Below are positions 1 to 5,936 of a stretch of 15,822 nucleotides of DNA, piece by piece. A program made the translations under genes and the position numbers. Source of the DNA: Fen-1359 sp963710355 (lineage in GTDB: Bacteria; Planctomycetota; Phycisphaerae; Sedimentisphaerales; Anaerobacaceae); NCBI GenBank assembly GCA_963710355.1, contig CAVPZU010000004.1, positions 1 through 15,822 on the forward strand. The letters are read 5' to 3'. Position 1 is the stretch's first letter. Every line of letters begins with the position of its first letter. Under the pieces are notes generated by a model, which saw nothing but the letters and a program-made list of their open reading frames with translations, searched no databases and had not been told where the DNA came from.

Positions 1-54
1 TACTCCGTTTCTATGAATCGAGCGACGAGAAACGAGTCACGGGCGGCTGTCTTC
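1..54. other. Degenerate low-complexity spacer
   Basis: This short stretch lies beyond the stop codon of the membrane methyltransferase and holds no recognisable gene. It contains imperfect iterations of an ACGAG-like unit (positions about 18-40). It resembles the low-complexity filler in other gaps of this window. It could also be the edge of a further feature cut by the window start. Confidence 0.35.
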
Positions 55-675
55 TTACGGAAACTTCAGAAGAACCGGCAGCACTCCTGTATTCTGCAGC
101 GTTTCGATAAGGTGCAAAAGGACAAATATCCAGATAAGCAGCATCGCTTCAGCAACATTGCGAGCTAATTTGTTGATTGCTATGGTGTACTCCTGCGGCG
201 CTTTGTAAATTGATAACTTCGGTATGAACATCGGCACCCGTTTCTTATATTCTGTGTACTTTTCTCCGAATCTGTTTGCCAGTTTGCTTTCCTCCGAAAG
301 CATCGTAAAAGGATAATACAGCAGGTAAAAACAAATTATAAGTGCCAGCACCAGGACATTCTCCGATGCTAACCCTATTCCCAATGCCCCTATAAAGCTG
401 AAAAAATACAGAGGATGACGCACTATTGAGTATGGCCCTTCGGTAATCAGTGTATTGCTTTTGTACCCGCTTATATAAACAAGCGACCAGAGCCTCCCGA
501 AACTGCATATCGAAATCAAAATCAAACCGGATATCTCAAAGAGGGTATCGACTATTTCCTTCTGCTCGAAGGAGTGCCCCGTGAAAAGCAAAAGGAAAAT
601 AATCGATAACCCGAAAAGCCGTGAAACGAATACCCGCGACTTGGCGGTTGCATGCAATATTGTTTTGTTATTCAC
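55..675 (-). CDS. Isoprenylcysteine carboxyl methyltransferase-like membrane protein
   Basis: This is a small integral membrane protein of about 206 residues in the ICMT/phospholipid methyltransferase superfamily. The family uses S-adenosylmethionine to methylate membrane-embedded substrates; the substrate here is unknown. The diagnostic TEGPYSIVRHPLY segment (RHPLY near residues 86-90) is present. So is the C-terminal pattern SEE-x-L-x5-FG-x2-Y-x2-Y, ending in VPMFIP. Several hydrophobic helices flank these motifs. The reading frame stays open upstream into the tRNA-Leu gene, so I reject the longest start at 744. I prefer the GTG at 675, which has AAAAGG nine bases upstream; GTG 717 and TTG 657 are alternatives. 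It lies just downstream of tRNA-Leu on the same strand and may share its transcript. The family call is firm; the biological role is not known. Confidence 0.8.
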   Translation of the reverse strand: MNNKTILHATAKSRVFVSRLFGLSIIFLLLFTGHSFEQKEIVDTLFEISGLILISICSFGRLWSLVYISGYKSNTLITEGPYSIVRHPLYFFSFIGALGIGLASENVLVLALIICFYLLYYPFTMLSEESKLANRFGEKYTEYKKRVPMFIPKLSIYKAPQEYTIAINKLARNVAEAMLLIWIFVLLHLIETLQNTGVLPVLLKFP

Positions 676-717
676 AGGATTAAACCTTTTGTTGTTTTCA
701 CCATAATTTCTTTTCAC

Positions 718-802
718 TGCCGAAGGAGGGAATTGAACCCTCACCCCCTTTAAGGGGACAGGATTTTGAATCCTGCGCGTCTGCCAGTTCCGCCACTTCG
801 GC
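718..802 (-). tRNA. tRNA-Leu (anticodon CAA)
   Basis: The 85-nt minus-strand gene folds as a class II tRNA. A seven-pair acceptor stem (GCCGAAG with CTTCGGC) carries discriminator A at position 718. The anticodon stem-loop is CAGGA-TTCAAAA-TCCTG, giving anticodon CAA, which reads UUG leucine codons. There is a long variable arm (CCCCTT...AGGGG) and a GGTTCAATTCC T-loop region. No CCA is encoded, so it must be added by nucleotidyltransferase. It sits between proB and the membrane methyltransferase. Confidence 0.96.
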
Positions 803-876
803 CTCTGCCGCCGCCCGACACTGACCTCAAAATTTTCTATTCGACAAAAAACGACAACAGATTAAAGCAGCGGCAT

Positions 877-1977
877 TTAGTAGTCAAGAAAAACTATGTC
901 TTCCGGTATGGCGACAACATCCCTGCGTGCCGGCCCGAGAACTTTTTTAATCTCGCTGCTGTGTTTGCCGGCCAGCGCCTTGATTTCGGCGCTGCTCAGG
1001 CTGGAAACAGCCTTTGCATTATTGTTTATCAGCACAACCTCTCCCGCATCGAAACTTCCCTTTACGCCTGCGATGCCGCTCGGCAGCAGACTTTTGCGAT
1101 TTCGTATCGCTTTCAAAGCGCCTTCGTCAATAATGATGGTGCCTGCTGGGTTGCTGTTCAAAATCCATCTGCTCCGGTTGCTTAATTTTCTCTTTGGCAT
1201 AAAGACGGTGCCGATTTGTTCGCCGGCCAGAATCCTCGTGATAACACTTTTTACCCTGCCGTTTGCCAGCACTATCCGGCAGCCCGCATTGGCGGCGATT
1301 TTTGCCGCCTCTATCTTCGTCTTCATTCCGCCGGTCGAAAATTCGCTGCTCCCGGAGCCTGCGCCTTTTAGAATTTCTCCTGTTATTTCATAAACAACCG
1401 GAATCGGCTTTGCATCAGGGAATTTTCGAGGGTCTTTATCGTAAAGTGCATCGATGTCGCTGAGGATTATCAGCAGGTCCGCATCTATCTTGCTTGCCGC
1501 CAATGCGCTTAATTTGTCGTTGTCACCGAAGGCCGAGCCAATCTCGTCGGTGCTTACGCTGTCGTTCTCATTGAGAACAGGGACTATACCGAGCGACAAT
1601 AACGTTTCGATTGAATTACGCAGATTAAGATACGTTTTTCTGTTATTGAATACATCTGTCGTCAGAAGCACCTGTGCTGTCGTAATACCGTAGCGCAAAA
1701 ATGCCTTTCTATATTCAGCCATCAATAACGGCTGGCCTATCGCTGCACAGGCCTGGCGCATCTTCGTATCAATAGCACGCTCTTTGATATTGAGCTGACC
1801 CGCACCCATCCCGATAGCGCCGCTTGTCACGATGACAACCTGCCTGCCTTCTTTCAATAGACCGCTTACCTCTTTGGCTGTCTGGCTGATATATTCCGTA
1901 TCAATATCGCCTTCCTTTGACAGCGTATTTGTGCCTATCTTTATCACTATCCGTTTGGCATTCTCAAAATTTCGCAT
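877..1977 (-). CDS. proB: Glutamate 5-kinase
   Basis: ProB phosphorylates L-glutamate to gamma-glutamyl phosphate with ATP, the first committed step of proline biosynthesis, in the cytoplasm. The N-terminal amino-acid kinase domain shows KIGTNTLS, the TSGAIGMGAG loop, NENDSVSTDEI followed by FGDNDKLSALAA, LSDIDALYDKDPR and STGGMKTKIEAAKIA. All are characteristic of the family. A C-terminal PUA domain follows (RWILNSNPAGTIIIDEGALKAI, then LLPSGIAGV). The frame is open to an ATG at 2016, but the ATG at 1977 gives a 366-residue protein of normal family length starting at MRNFENAKRIVIKIG, so I chose it. The ribosome binding site is weak at either start. No proA or obg is adjacent inside the window; tRNA-Leu follows on the same strand after 74 bases. 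Confidence 0.95.
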   Translation of the reverse strand: MRNFENAKRIVIKIGTNTLSKEGDIDTEYISQTAKEVSGLLKEGRQVVIVTSGAIGMGAGQLNIKERAIDTKMRQACAAIGQPLLMAEYRKAFLRYGITTAQVLLTTDVFNNRKTYLNLRNSIETLLSLGIVPVLNENDSVSTDEIGSAFGDNDKLSALAASKIDADLLIILSDIDALYDKDPRKFPDAKPIPVVYEITGEILKGAGSGSSEFSTGGMKTKIEAAKIAANAGCRIVLANGRVKSVITRILAGEQIGTVFMPKRKLSNRSRWILNSNPAGTIIIDEGALKAIRNRKSLLPSGIAGVKGSFDAGEVVLINNNAKAVSSLSSAEIKALAGKHSSEIKKVLGPARRDVVAIPEDIVFLDY

Positions 1978-2029
1978 CTCAAGCCCACTTTTCCAAAACG
2001 AACTTTTTTGCGGCATTTCACAAAATATA

Positions 2030-2062
2030 CCACAAAAACTTGAAACTTAAAACTAAAAACAC
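2030..2062. repeat. Low-complexity AAACTT-type spacer tract
   Basis: The divergent gap between proB and tRNA-Gly contains an imperfect iteration of an AAACTT/AAAACTA unit (for example AAACTTGAAACTTAAAACT). It is one of four degenerate short-period tracts in intergenic positions here. A TATATT-like box for proB may lie just beside it on the minus strand (2024-2029), but its -35 is poor. Confidence 0.4.
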
Positions 2063-2087
2063 TTCCCAAAAATTTTGTTAAAAGGTC

Positions 2088-2115
2088 TTGAAAGACAGCC
2101 GAAAAACCTTATACT
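2088..2115 (+). promoter_or_regulatory. Sigma70-type promoter for tRNA-Gly and tig
   Basis: TTGAAA (2088-2093) is separated by 16 bases from TATACT (2110-2115). The expected start near 2122 lies about eight bases before the mature tRNA end at 2130, as is usual for a tRNA promoter. The 5-bp palindrome GTCTTGAAAGAC overlaps the -35 box. Confidence 0.65.
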
Positions 2116-2129
2116 TAACCGGAAATATC

Positions 2130-2201
2130 GCGGGTGTAGCTCAGGGGTAGAGCGTCACGTTGCCAACGTGAATGTCGTGAGTTCGAATCTCATCACCCGC
2201 T
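2130..2201 (+). tRNA. tRNA-Gly (anticodon GCC)
   Basis: A complete cloverleaf can be drawn. The acceptor stem is GCGGGTG with CACCCGC. The D arm is GCTC-AGGGGTA-GAGC. The anticodon arm is TCACG-TTGCCAA-CGTGA (anticodon GCC, reading GGC/GGU). The T arm is GTGAG-TTCGAAT-CTCAT. The discriminator is U73, as is common for bacterial tRNA-Gly. CCA is not encoded; instead a T-rich run follows directly. The tig start codon is only 38 bases downstream, so the two are probably cotranscribed from the promoter at 2088-2115. Confidence 0.97.
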
Positions 2202-2239
2202 TTTTTATTTATAAAGGCTTACTTTACAGGAGCAATTGT

Positions 2240-3748
2240 ATGACCGAAGAACAGCAAAATCTCGCATTGAGCAATACGGTATCAGTTTCAGATGCCGGTA
2301 CCTGTAGAAAAAAAGTGGCGGTGGAAATACCCGAAGAGACTATAAAAAAGGCAATCGATAAACAATATCAGACCCTCCAAAGGGATGCGATATTGCCCGG
2401 CTTTCGAAAAGGGAGGGCGCCGCGAAGGCTTCTCGAAAAGCGTTTTGGAAAGGAGACATCAGAGCAGATAAAGCTCAAGCTATTGGCAGATGCGAGCGAG
2501 GCGGCGCTGAAAAATGAGAAGATTGATTACCTGCGGGAGCCGGATATTGATTTTGAGAAGATTGAGCTTCCTGCGAGCGGGCCGATGAAATTTGAATTTG
2601 ATGTCGAGGTCAGGCCCGAATTTGACCTGCCCCCTCTCGAAGGCATTGAAATTACAAAGACAAAAACGGCGGTTACAGATGGCCAAATTGACGGGGAAAT
2701 CGAGCAGCTTCGGAAATGGGCGGGGATGTGGGTGCCGCGGGATGGCTGTATTGAAAACGGCGACCAAGTCATTGCGGATGTCGTTGTAAAAACCGAAGAC
2801 GCCGAGCAGCGCGAAAAAATTGATAACTGCGAGATTTTTGTAAGGCAAAACGGCTTTGCAGGCCCGGTCCTCGTAAAGGACCTCGACAAATTGCTTGTCG
2901 GCTCAAAGACCGGCGATACAAAAGAAACAGCCGTGGATATTCCAAAAACATATTATGTCGAAAAATATCGCGGCAAAAAGACCCAGGTTAAAATCACCAT
3001 AAAGGATATTAAATGGCTAAAGCCCGCTGAGCTCGGCGAAGAACTGTTTAAAAGATTGCAGGTGTCCAATGAAAGCGAATTGCAGAAAAAGGTTCACGCC
3101 AGCCTGCAAAGAAGGCTCGACCAGCAGACAAAGGAAGAAATGACCAGCCAGGTCTATAAGTACCTGCTCGAAAAAACCAATTTTGACCTGCCGCTGGACA
3201 TCGTGGCCGAGCAGTCGTCGATAATCCTGAAAAGACAATATATCAATCTGCTGCGGATGGGGCTTGTCAAAGAGCAGGTCGAGGAAAGGTTGGAAGCCCT
3301 CAAGGCCGCCAGCGAGCAGCAGGCAAAAGAGGAGATAAAGACAATCTTCATTATGAATAAAATTGCGGAAAAGCTGGGCATCGAAACGAGCGAAGAGGAA
3401 ATCAACGGGCTTATCGCAGAACTTGCAATCGGTCAGGGGCAAAGGCCGGAACGGCTGCGGCAAACAATGGAAAAGGACGGTTCTCTGATTCAGCTGAAAC
3501 TGCAGGTCCGCGATGACAAATGCCTGTCTAAACTGCTCGAATCCGCAAAAATTACCGAAGTTGAACCGAAGCCGGTAAGCGAAAAAAAACCGGCAAAGGG
3601 AACCAAAAAGACCGATGCCAGACCTGCAAAAAAAACCGTCAAGGAGCCTCTCGAAAAGAAACCAAAGGCGGCAAAAAAGTCTTCAGAAAAGACTGATAAA
3701 AAAGAAACAAAAGCCAAAACAACGACAAAAAAGGAAACCGGCAGGTAA
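2240..3748 (+). CDS. tig: Trigger factor (ribosome-associated chaperone)
   Basis: Trigger factor binds near the ribosomal exit tunnel and shields nascent chains. The ribosome-binding signature G-F-R-K-G-R-A-P is at residues 54-61 of a normal N-terminal domain (about 15-140). A middle FKBP-like PPIase domain spans about 145-258, but the segment around residues 198-222 has lost the aromatic/GFE residues seen in active FKBPs. It may therefore lack isomerase activity. The helical C-terminal chaperone domain runs from about 260 to 435. The protein is 502 residues against about 430 in E. coli; the excess is a Lys/Ala/Thr-rich, presumably disordered tail (about 441-502). The frame is open upstream through tRNA-Gly, but the ATG at 2240 has AGGAG seven bases before it and is the clear start. 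It precedes the clpP genes, a common bacterial order. Confidence 0.95.
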   Translation: MTEEQQNLALSNTVSVSDAGTCRKKVAVEIPEETIKKAIDKQYQTLQRDAILPGFRKGRAPRRLLEKRFGKETSEQIKLKLLADASEAALKNEKIDYLREPDIDFEKIELPASGPMKFEFDVEVRPEFDLPPLEGIEITKTKTAVTDGQIDGEIEQLRKWAGMWVPRDGCIENGDQVIADVVVKTEDAEQREKIDNCEIFVRQNGFAGPVLVKDLDKLLVGSKTGDTKETAVDIPKTYYVEKYRGKKTQVKITIKDIKWLKPAELGEELFKRLQVSNESELQKKVHASLQRRLDQQTKEEMTSQVYKYLLEKTNFDLPLDIVAEQSSIILKRQYINLLRMGLVKEQVEERLEALKAASEQQAKEEIKTIFIMNKIAEKLGIETSEEEINGLIAELAIGQGQRPERLRQTMEKDGSLIQLKLQVRDDKCLSKLLESAKITEVEPKPVSEKKPAKGTKKTDARPAKKTVKEPLEKKPKAAKKSSEKTDKKETKAKTTTKKETGR

Positions 3749-3773
3749 AATCTGCCGATAATACATTATTCGG

Positions 3774-3788
3774 TCCGCCGCAGGCGGA
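3774..3788. repeat. Short palindromic repeat TCCGCC-GCA-GGCGGA, copy 1
   Basis: A perfect six-pair stem with a three-base loop is followed by TTAAAA. It lies 26 bases after the tig stop. Two related copies occur in the gap at 9615-9981. It may act as a weak 3'-end structure for tig, but no strong U-tract follows. Confidence 0.6.
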
Positions 3789-3803
3789 TTAAAAGTATAA
3801 CGC

Positions 3804-3825
3804 CGTTATATATACGTTATATATA
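3804..3825 (+). repeat. Perfect tandem duplication of an 11-mer in the clpP leader
   Basis: CGTTATATATA occurs twice in direct succession (3804-3814 and 3815-3825). An 11-bp period is about one helical turn, so the copies would face the same side of the DNA. It lies 81-102 bases before the first clpP start. It could be a regulator site, or part of an AT-rich promoter, since TATATA -10-like boxes are present. No convincing -35 was found. Confidence 0.55.
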
Positions 3826-3826
3826 G

Positions 3827-3873
3827 CCCTGCAATTTATTGCGGGGTCGTTTAGCCCCAACTTTATGTTGGGG
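3827..3873 (+). promoter_or_regulatory. Two consecutive hairpins in the clpP leader
   Basis: Hairpin 1 pairs CCCTGCAAT (3827-3835) with ATTGCGGGG (3838-3846), with one G-U pair. Hairpin 2 pairs CCCCAAC (3855-3861) with GTTGGGG (3867-3873). The GGGG at 3843-3846 can alternatively pair with the CCCC at 3855-3858, which would open both hairpins. No clear U-tract follows, so terminator function is doubtful. An mRNA leader element or a repeat remain possible. Confidence 0.45.
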
Positions 3874-3905
3874 GTCAAAAATCATAAGGTTCAAAGGATT
3901 TTTTA

Positions 3906-4556
3906 ATGAACAACAGGCAACCTTATAAAAAAATCTTGAACGAGACAGGTATTTTTAATCAGCAGGCAAGGTATAACCTTCAGAGGCAGATGACGCTCGA
4001 TGATATGCTGCTGGAAAACAGGATTATCTTTCTTGTCGGCGGCATTTCTTACGAGAGGTCAACAGAAGTGATTATGAAACTGCTTTATCTGGACAACCTT
4101 AACCGCAACACTGAAATCAGCCTGTATATCAATTCGCCGGGCGGAAGCGTTGACGACACGATGGCTATTTACGATACGATGCGATTTGTCAGTTCCCCTG
4201 TTGCGACATACTGCATCGGCAGCGCCCAGTCAGGGGCGGCGGTGATACTTGCGGCGGGTGCCAAGGGCAAACGACACGCCCTGCCGCACGCAAAGATTAT
4301 GCTCCACCAGCCCTGGGGCGGTGTCACAGGACAGGCTGCCGACATAAAAATACAGGCCGAGGAAATCCTCAAGGCAAAAAAAATTATAAATGAGCTGCTG
4401 TCAAAACATTCGGGTCAGCCCGTCGAGAGAATTGAACAGGAAACCGAAAGAGACAGATATATGACCGCCGAAGAGGCCCTTTCCTACGGCCTCATTGATA
4501 TAGTCCTCTATGAAGAAACCAAAAAAGACGCCAAAAAGGAAAAAACTGAAAAATAA
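3906..4556 (+). CDS. clpP: ATP-dependent Clp protease proteolytic subunit, copy 1
   Basis: ClpP subunits form two stacked heptameric rings that degrade proteins unfolded and fed in by ClpX or ClpA/ClpC. This 216-residue subunit keeps the catalytic triad: Ser109 (in GSAQSGAAVILAAG), His134 (MLHQPWGG) and Asp183 (ERDRYMTAEEA). The INSPGGSVDDTMAIYDTM substrate-strand motif is also present. The Ser context AQSGA differs from the commoner AASMG of canonical ClpP. The N-terminus is longer than in E. coli mature ClpP, and the C-terminus is Lys/Glu-rich. The ATG at 3906 has AAAGGA seven bases upstream. A second clpP follows after 29 bases, so the pair may form a mixed ClpP1P2-type complex. No clpX is adjacent in the window. 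Confidence 0.95.
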   Translation: MNNRQPYKKILNETGIFNQQARYNLQRQMTLDDMLLENRIIFLVGGISYERSTEVIMKLLYLDNLNRNTEISLYINSPGGSVDDTMAIYDTMRFVSSPVATYCIGSAQSGAAVILAAGAKGKRHALPHAKIMLHQPWGGVTGQAADIKIQAEEILKAKKIINELLSKHSGQPVERIEQETERDRYMTAEEALSYGLIDIVLYEETKKDAKKEKTEK

Positions 4557-4585
4557 TAAGGGAAATGCGAGGCAAAAAACCAAAA

Positions 4586-5222
4586 ATGGCGAGCAGTGAA
4601 TACTTAGTACCGATTGTGATTGAAAAGAGCGGCAGAGGCGAACGTGCTTATGATATCTATTCAAGGCTGCTCAAAGACAGGATTATCTTTCTGGGAGGGC
4701 CCGATTGACGATTCGGCGGCGAATCTGATTATCGCCCAGATGCTTTTTTTGAGCAACGAAGAGACTAATGCCGACATTCATTTTTACATCAATTCACCGG
4801 GCGGCTCCATAACAGCAGGCCTTGCCATTTATGATACGATGCGCTTCCTGCGGTGCGAAGTTGCGACCTACTGCGTCGGACTTGCGGCGAGTATGGCCGC
4901 TGTCCTGCTGGCAGGGGGGCAGGCAGGGAAGAGATTCCTGCTGACAAACAGCAGGCTCCTCCTTCATCAGCCTCTGGTCACAGGGGTTCTGGAAGGCGTG
5001 GCAACCGACCTCGAAATCGAGGCAAAAGAGATATTGCGTCTGCGCAGCAGACTTTATAAAATACTTGCAGAGCATACCGGTAAAGATACCGACAAAATTG
5101 AAAAAGACTGCGACAGGAATCTCTGGATGGACGCAGAAGAAGCTATTACTTACGGACTGGCGGACAGAATATTGAAGAGGGCACCATCGATTGTAAAACA
5201 AAAAGGAAATGAACAGGAATAA
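4586..5222 (+). CDS. clpP: Clp protease proteolytic subunit, copy 2, with apparent one-base frameshift
   Basis: This second ClpP paralogue would be about 211 residues if the frame were continuous. The ATG at 4586 begins MASSEYLVPIVIEKSGRGER, a textbook ClpP N-terminus. It runs to RIIFLGGP, then hits TGA at 4706-4708. The homologous continuation PIDDSAANLIIAQ sits in the +1 frame from 4701 to the stop at 5222. Removing one base from the GGGCCC at 4697-4702 gives the expected LGGPIDD. Catalytic Ser (GLAASMAAVLLAGG), His (LLHQP) and Asp (DCDRNLWMDAEEA) all follow intact. The frame also opens at an in-frame ATG at 4565. A caller that ignores the shift would start at TTG 4620 in the wrong N-terminal frame. 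Sequencing error, recent mutation or programmed +1 frameshifting are all possible; the strong conservation argues against old decay. Confidence 0.85.
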
Positions 5223-5252
5223 TAAAACCGTCCTTAATTAAAGGTAATTTCG

Positions 5253-5846
5253 GTGAAAAAAGTCTTTTTTGCTCTGCTGATGTTTTCTCTGGCAGGATGC
5301 CAGAAGGAAAGAACCGAAAACGCCTCATCCCAAATCGAGAAATTGAAAACTCAAAACAGCGACCTTGCAGTCAAGCTTCAGCAGTCGCAAAAAGAGTCAG
5401 AGCAGCTTAAAAAACAAATCCAGGCGCTGCGAAACTTCGGGGAAAATTTCAAACCCGAAGATATTTACAACCTGCAGAAAATCAACATTACAAGATATAC
5501 CAACCTTTACGACAACGATGATGACGGCAAGAAGGATACACTATTGGTCTATATACAACCGATGGATGAATACGGCGACGTCGTCAAGGCTACAGGGCTG
5601 GTCGAAGTCCAGCTCTGGGATTTGGACAGAAAGGAAGGCCAGCCGCTTCTTGGTCAGTGGCAGGTTTCCCCTGCGGAACTTAAGAAGTTGTGGTTTGCTA
5701 CGCTTATAACGGTCAATTACCGGCTGAGTTTCAATATCGCCGGCGTCGTTGAGAAATTTGACAGGCCTCTGACAGTAAAAATCAAATTTACCGATTATCT
5801 GAGCGGGAAAATCTTCGAGGAACAAAAGGTAATCAAGCCCCAATAA
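5253..5846 (+). CDS. Predicted lipoprotein with coiled coil and beta-rich domain
   Basis: I do not recognise this 197-residue protein as a named family. Its N-terminus MKKVFFALLMFSLAGC is a lipoprotein signal peptide with a lipobox ending at Cys16. A coiled coil rich in Gln/Lys/Glu follows (about 25-62). A predicted beta-sandwich-like domain (about 75-197) contains D-N-D-D-D-G-K-K-D at residues 87-95. This fits a DxDxDGxxD calcium-binding loop, as in EF-hand or dockerin-like sites. The GTG start has AAAGG eight bases upstream. It begins 30 bases after clpP copy 2 and probably shares its transcript. Envelope localisation is inferred from the lipobox; the function is unknown. Confidence 0.8.
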   Translation: MKKVFFALLMFSLAGCQKERTENASSQIEKLKTQNSDLAVKLQQSQKESEQLKKQIQALRNFGENFKPEDIYNLQKINITRYTNLYDNDDDGKKDTLLVYIQPMDEYGDVVKATGLVEVQLWDLDRKEGQPLLGQWQVSPAELKKLWFATLITVNYRLSFNIAGVVEKFDRPLTVKIKFTDYLSGKIFEEQKVIKPQ

Positions 5847-5870
5847 TCTGTCGTTTGCATTCTACTTCAT

Positions 5871-5888
5871 AGTAAGCGAAGTCGAACC
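5871..5888. repeat. Degenerate GCGAAGTCGAA-type repeat fragment
   Basis: The bases AGTAAGCGAAGTCGAACC resemble a dispersed GAGCGAAGTCGAAG element that I know from many bacterial intergenic regions. They also resemble, in reverse complement, the TTCGACAAGCT segment inside the palindrome at 13035-13124. Only one short copy is present, so the assignment is tentative. Confidence 0.3.
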
Positions 5889-5896
5889 TAATTCTA

Positions 5897-5923
5897 TTGA
5901 CGATTTACCCTGCACCTTATACC
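5897..5923 (+). promoter_or_regulatory. Possible promoter for the methyltransferase gene
   Basis: TTGACG (5897-5902) is followed after 15 bases by TATACC (5918-5923). A start near 5930 would leave only about seven bases before the ATG at 5937, where no Shine-Dalgarno sequence is visible. That would make a nearly leaderless mRNA. The spacing is short of ideal, and the sequence overlaps a low-complexity tract. Confidence 0.3.
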
Positions 5924-5933
5924 CTATACCCCA
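5907..5933. repeat. Low-complexity CCCTATACC-type tract
   Basis: Positions 5907-5933 contain loose iterations of ACCCTGCACCTTATACCCTATACCCC-like units. The style matches the tract before mrdA (13705-13765). It looks like degenerate short-period expansion rather than a coding remnant. Confidence 0.4.
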
Positions 5934-5936
5934 ATT

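Noticed and set aside
676..744. N-terminal extension of the membrane methyltransferase starting at GTG 744
   Set aside because: It would translate part of the tRNA-Leu gene; the GTG at 675 has a better ribosome binding site.
766..1185. Open frames on the plus strand across proB
   Set aside because: They are opposite-strand shadows of a well-conserved proB with no start signals or recognisable domains.
2080..2110. Shared AAAAGGT/ACCTT motif between the tRNA-Gly and 9870 promoters as a common operator
   Set aside because: Only short halves match, the spacing differs (about 19 against 7 bases), and AT-rich DNA gives such matches by chance.
2201..2210. Intrinsic terminator after tRNA-Gly
   Set aside because: The T-run follows an acceptor stem rather than a local GC-rich hairpin, and tig needs transcription through it.
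2075..2239. N-terminal extension of tig from position 2075
   Set aside because: The extension reads through the promoter and tRNA-Gly; the ATG at 2240 has AGGAG at good spacing and matches the family start.
3017..3463. Long minus-strand frames inside tig
   Set aside because: They are shadows of the strongly supported tig frame, with unlikely composition for a real protein.
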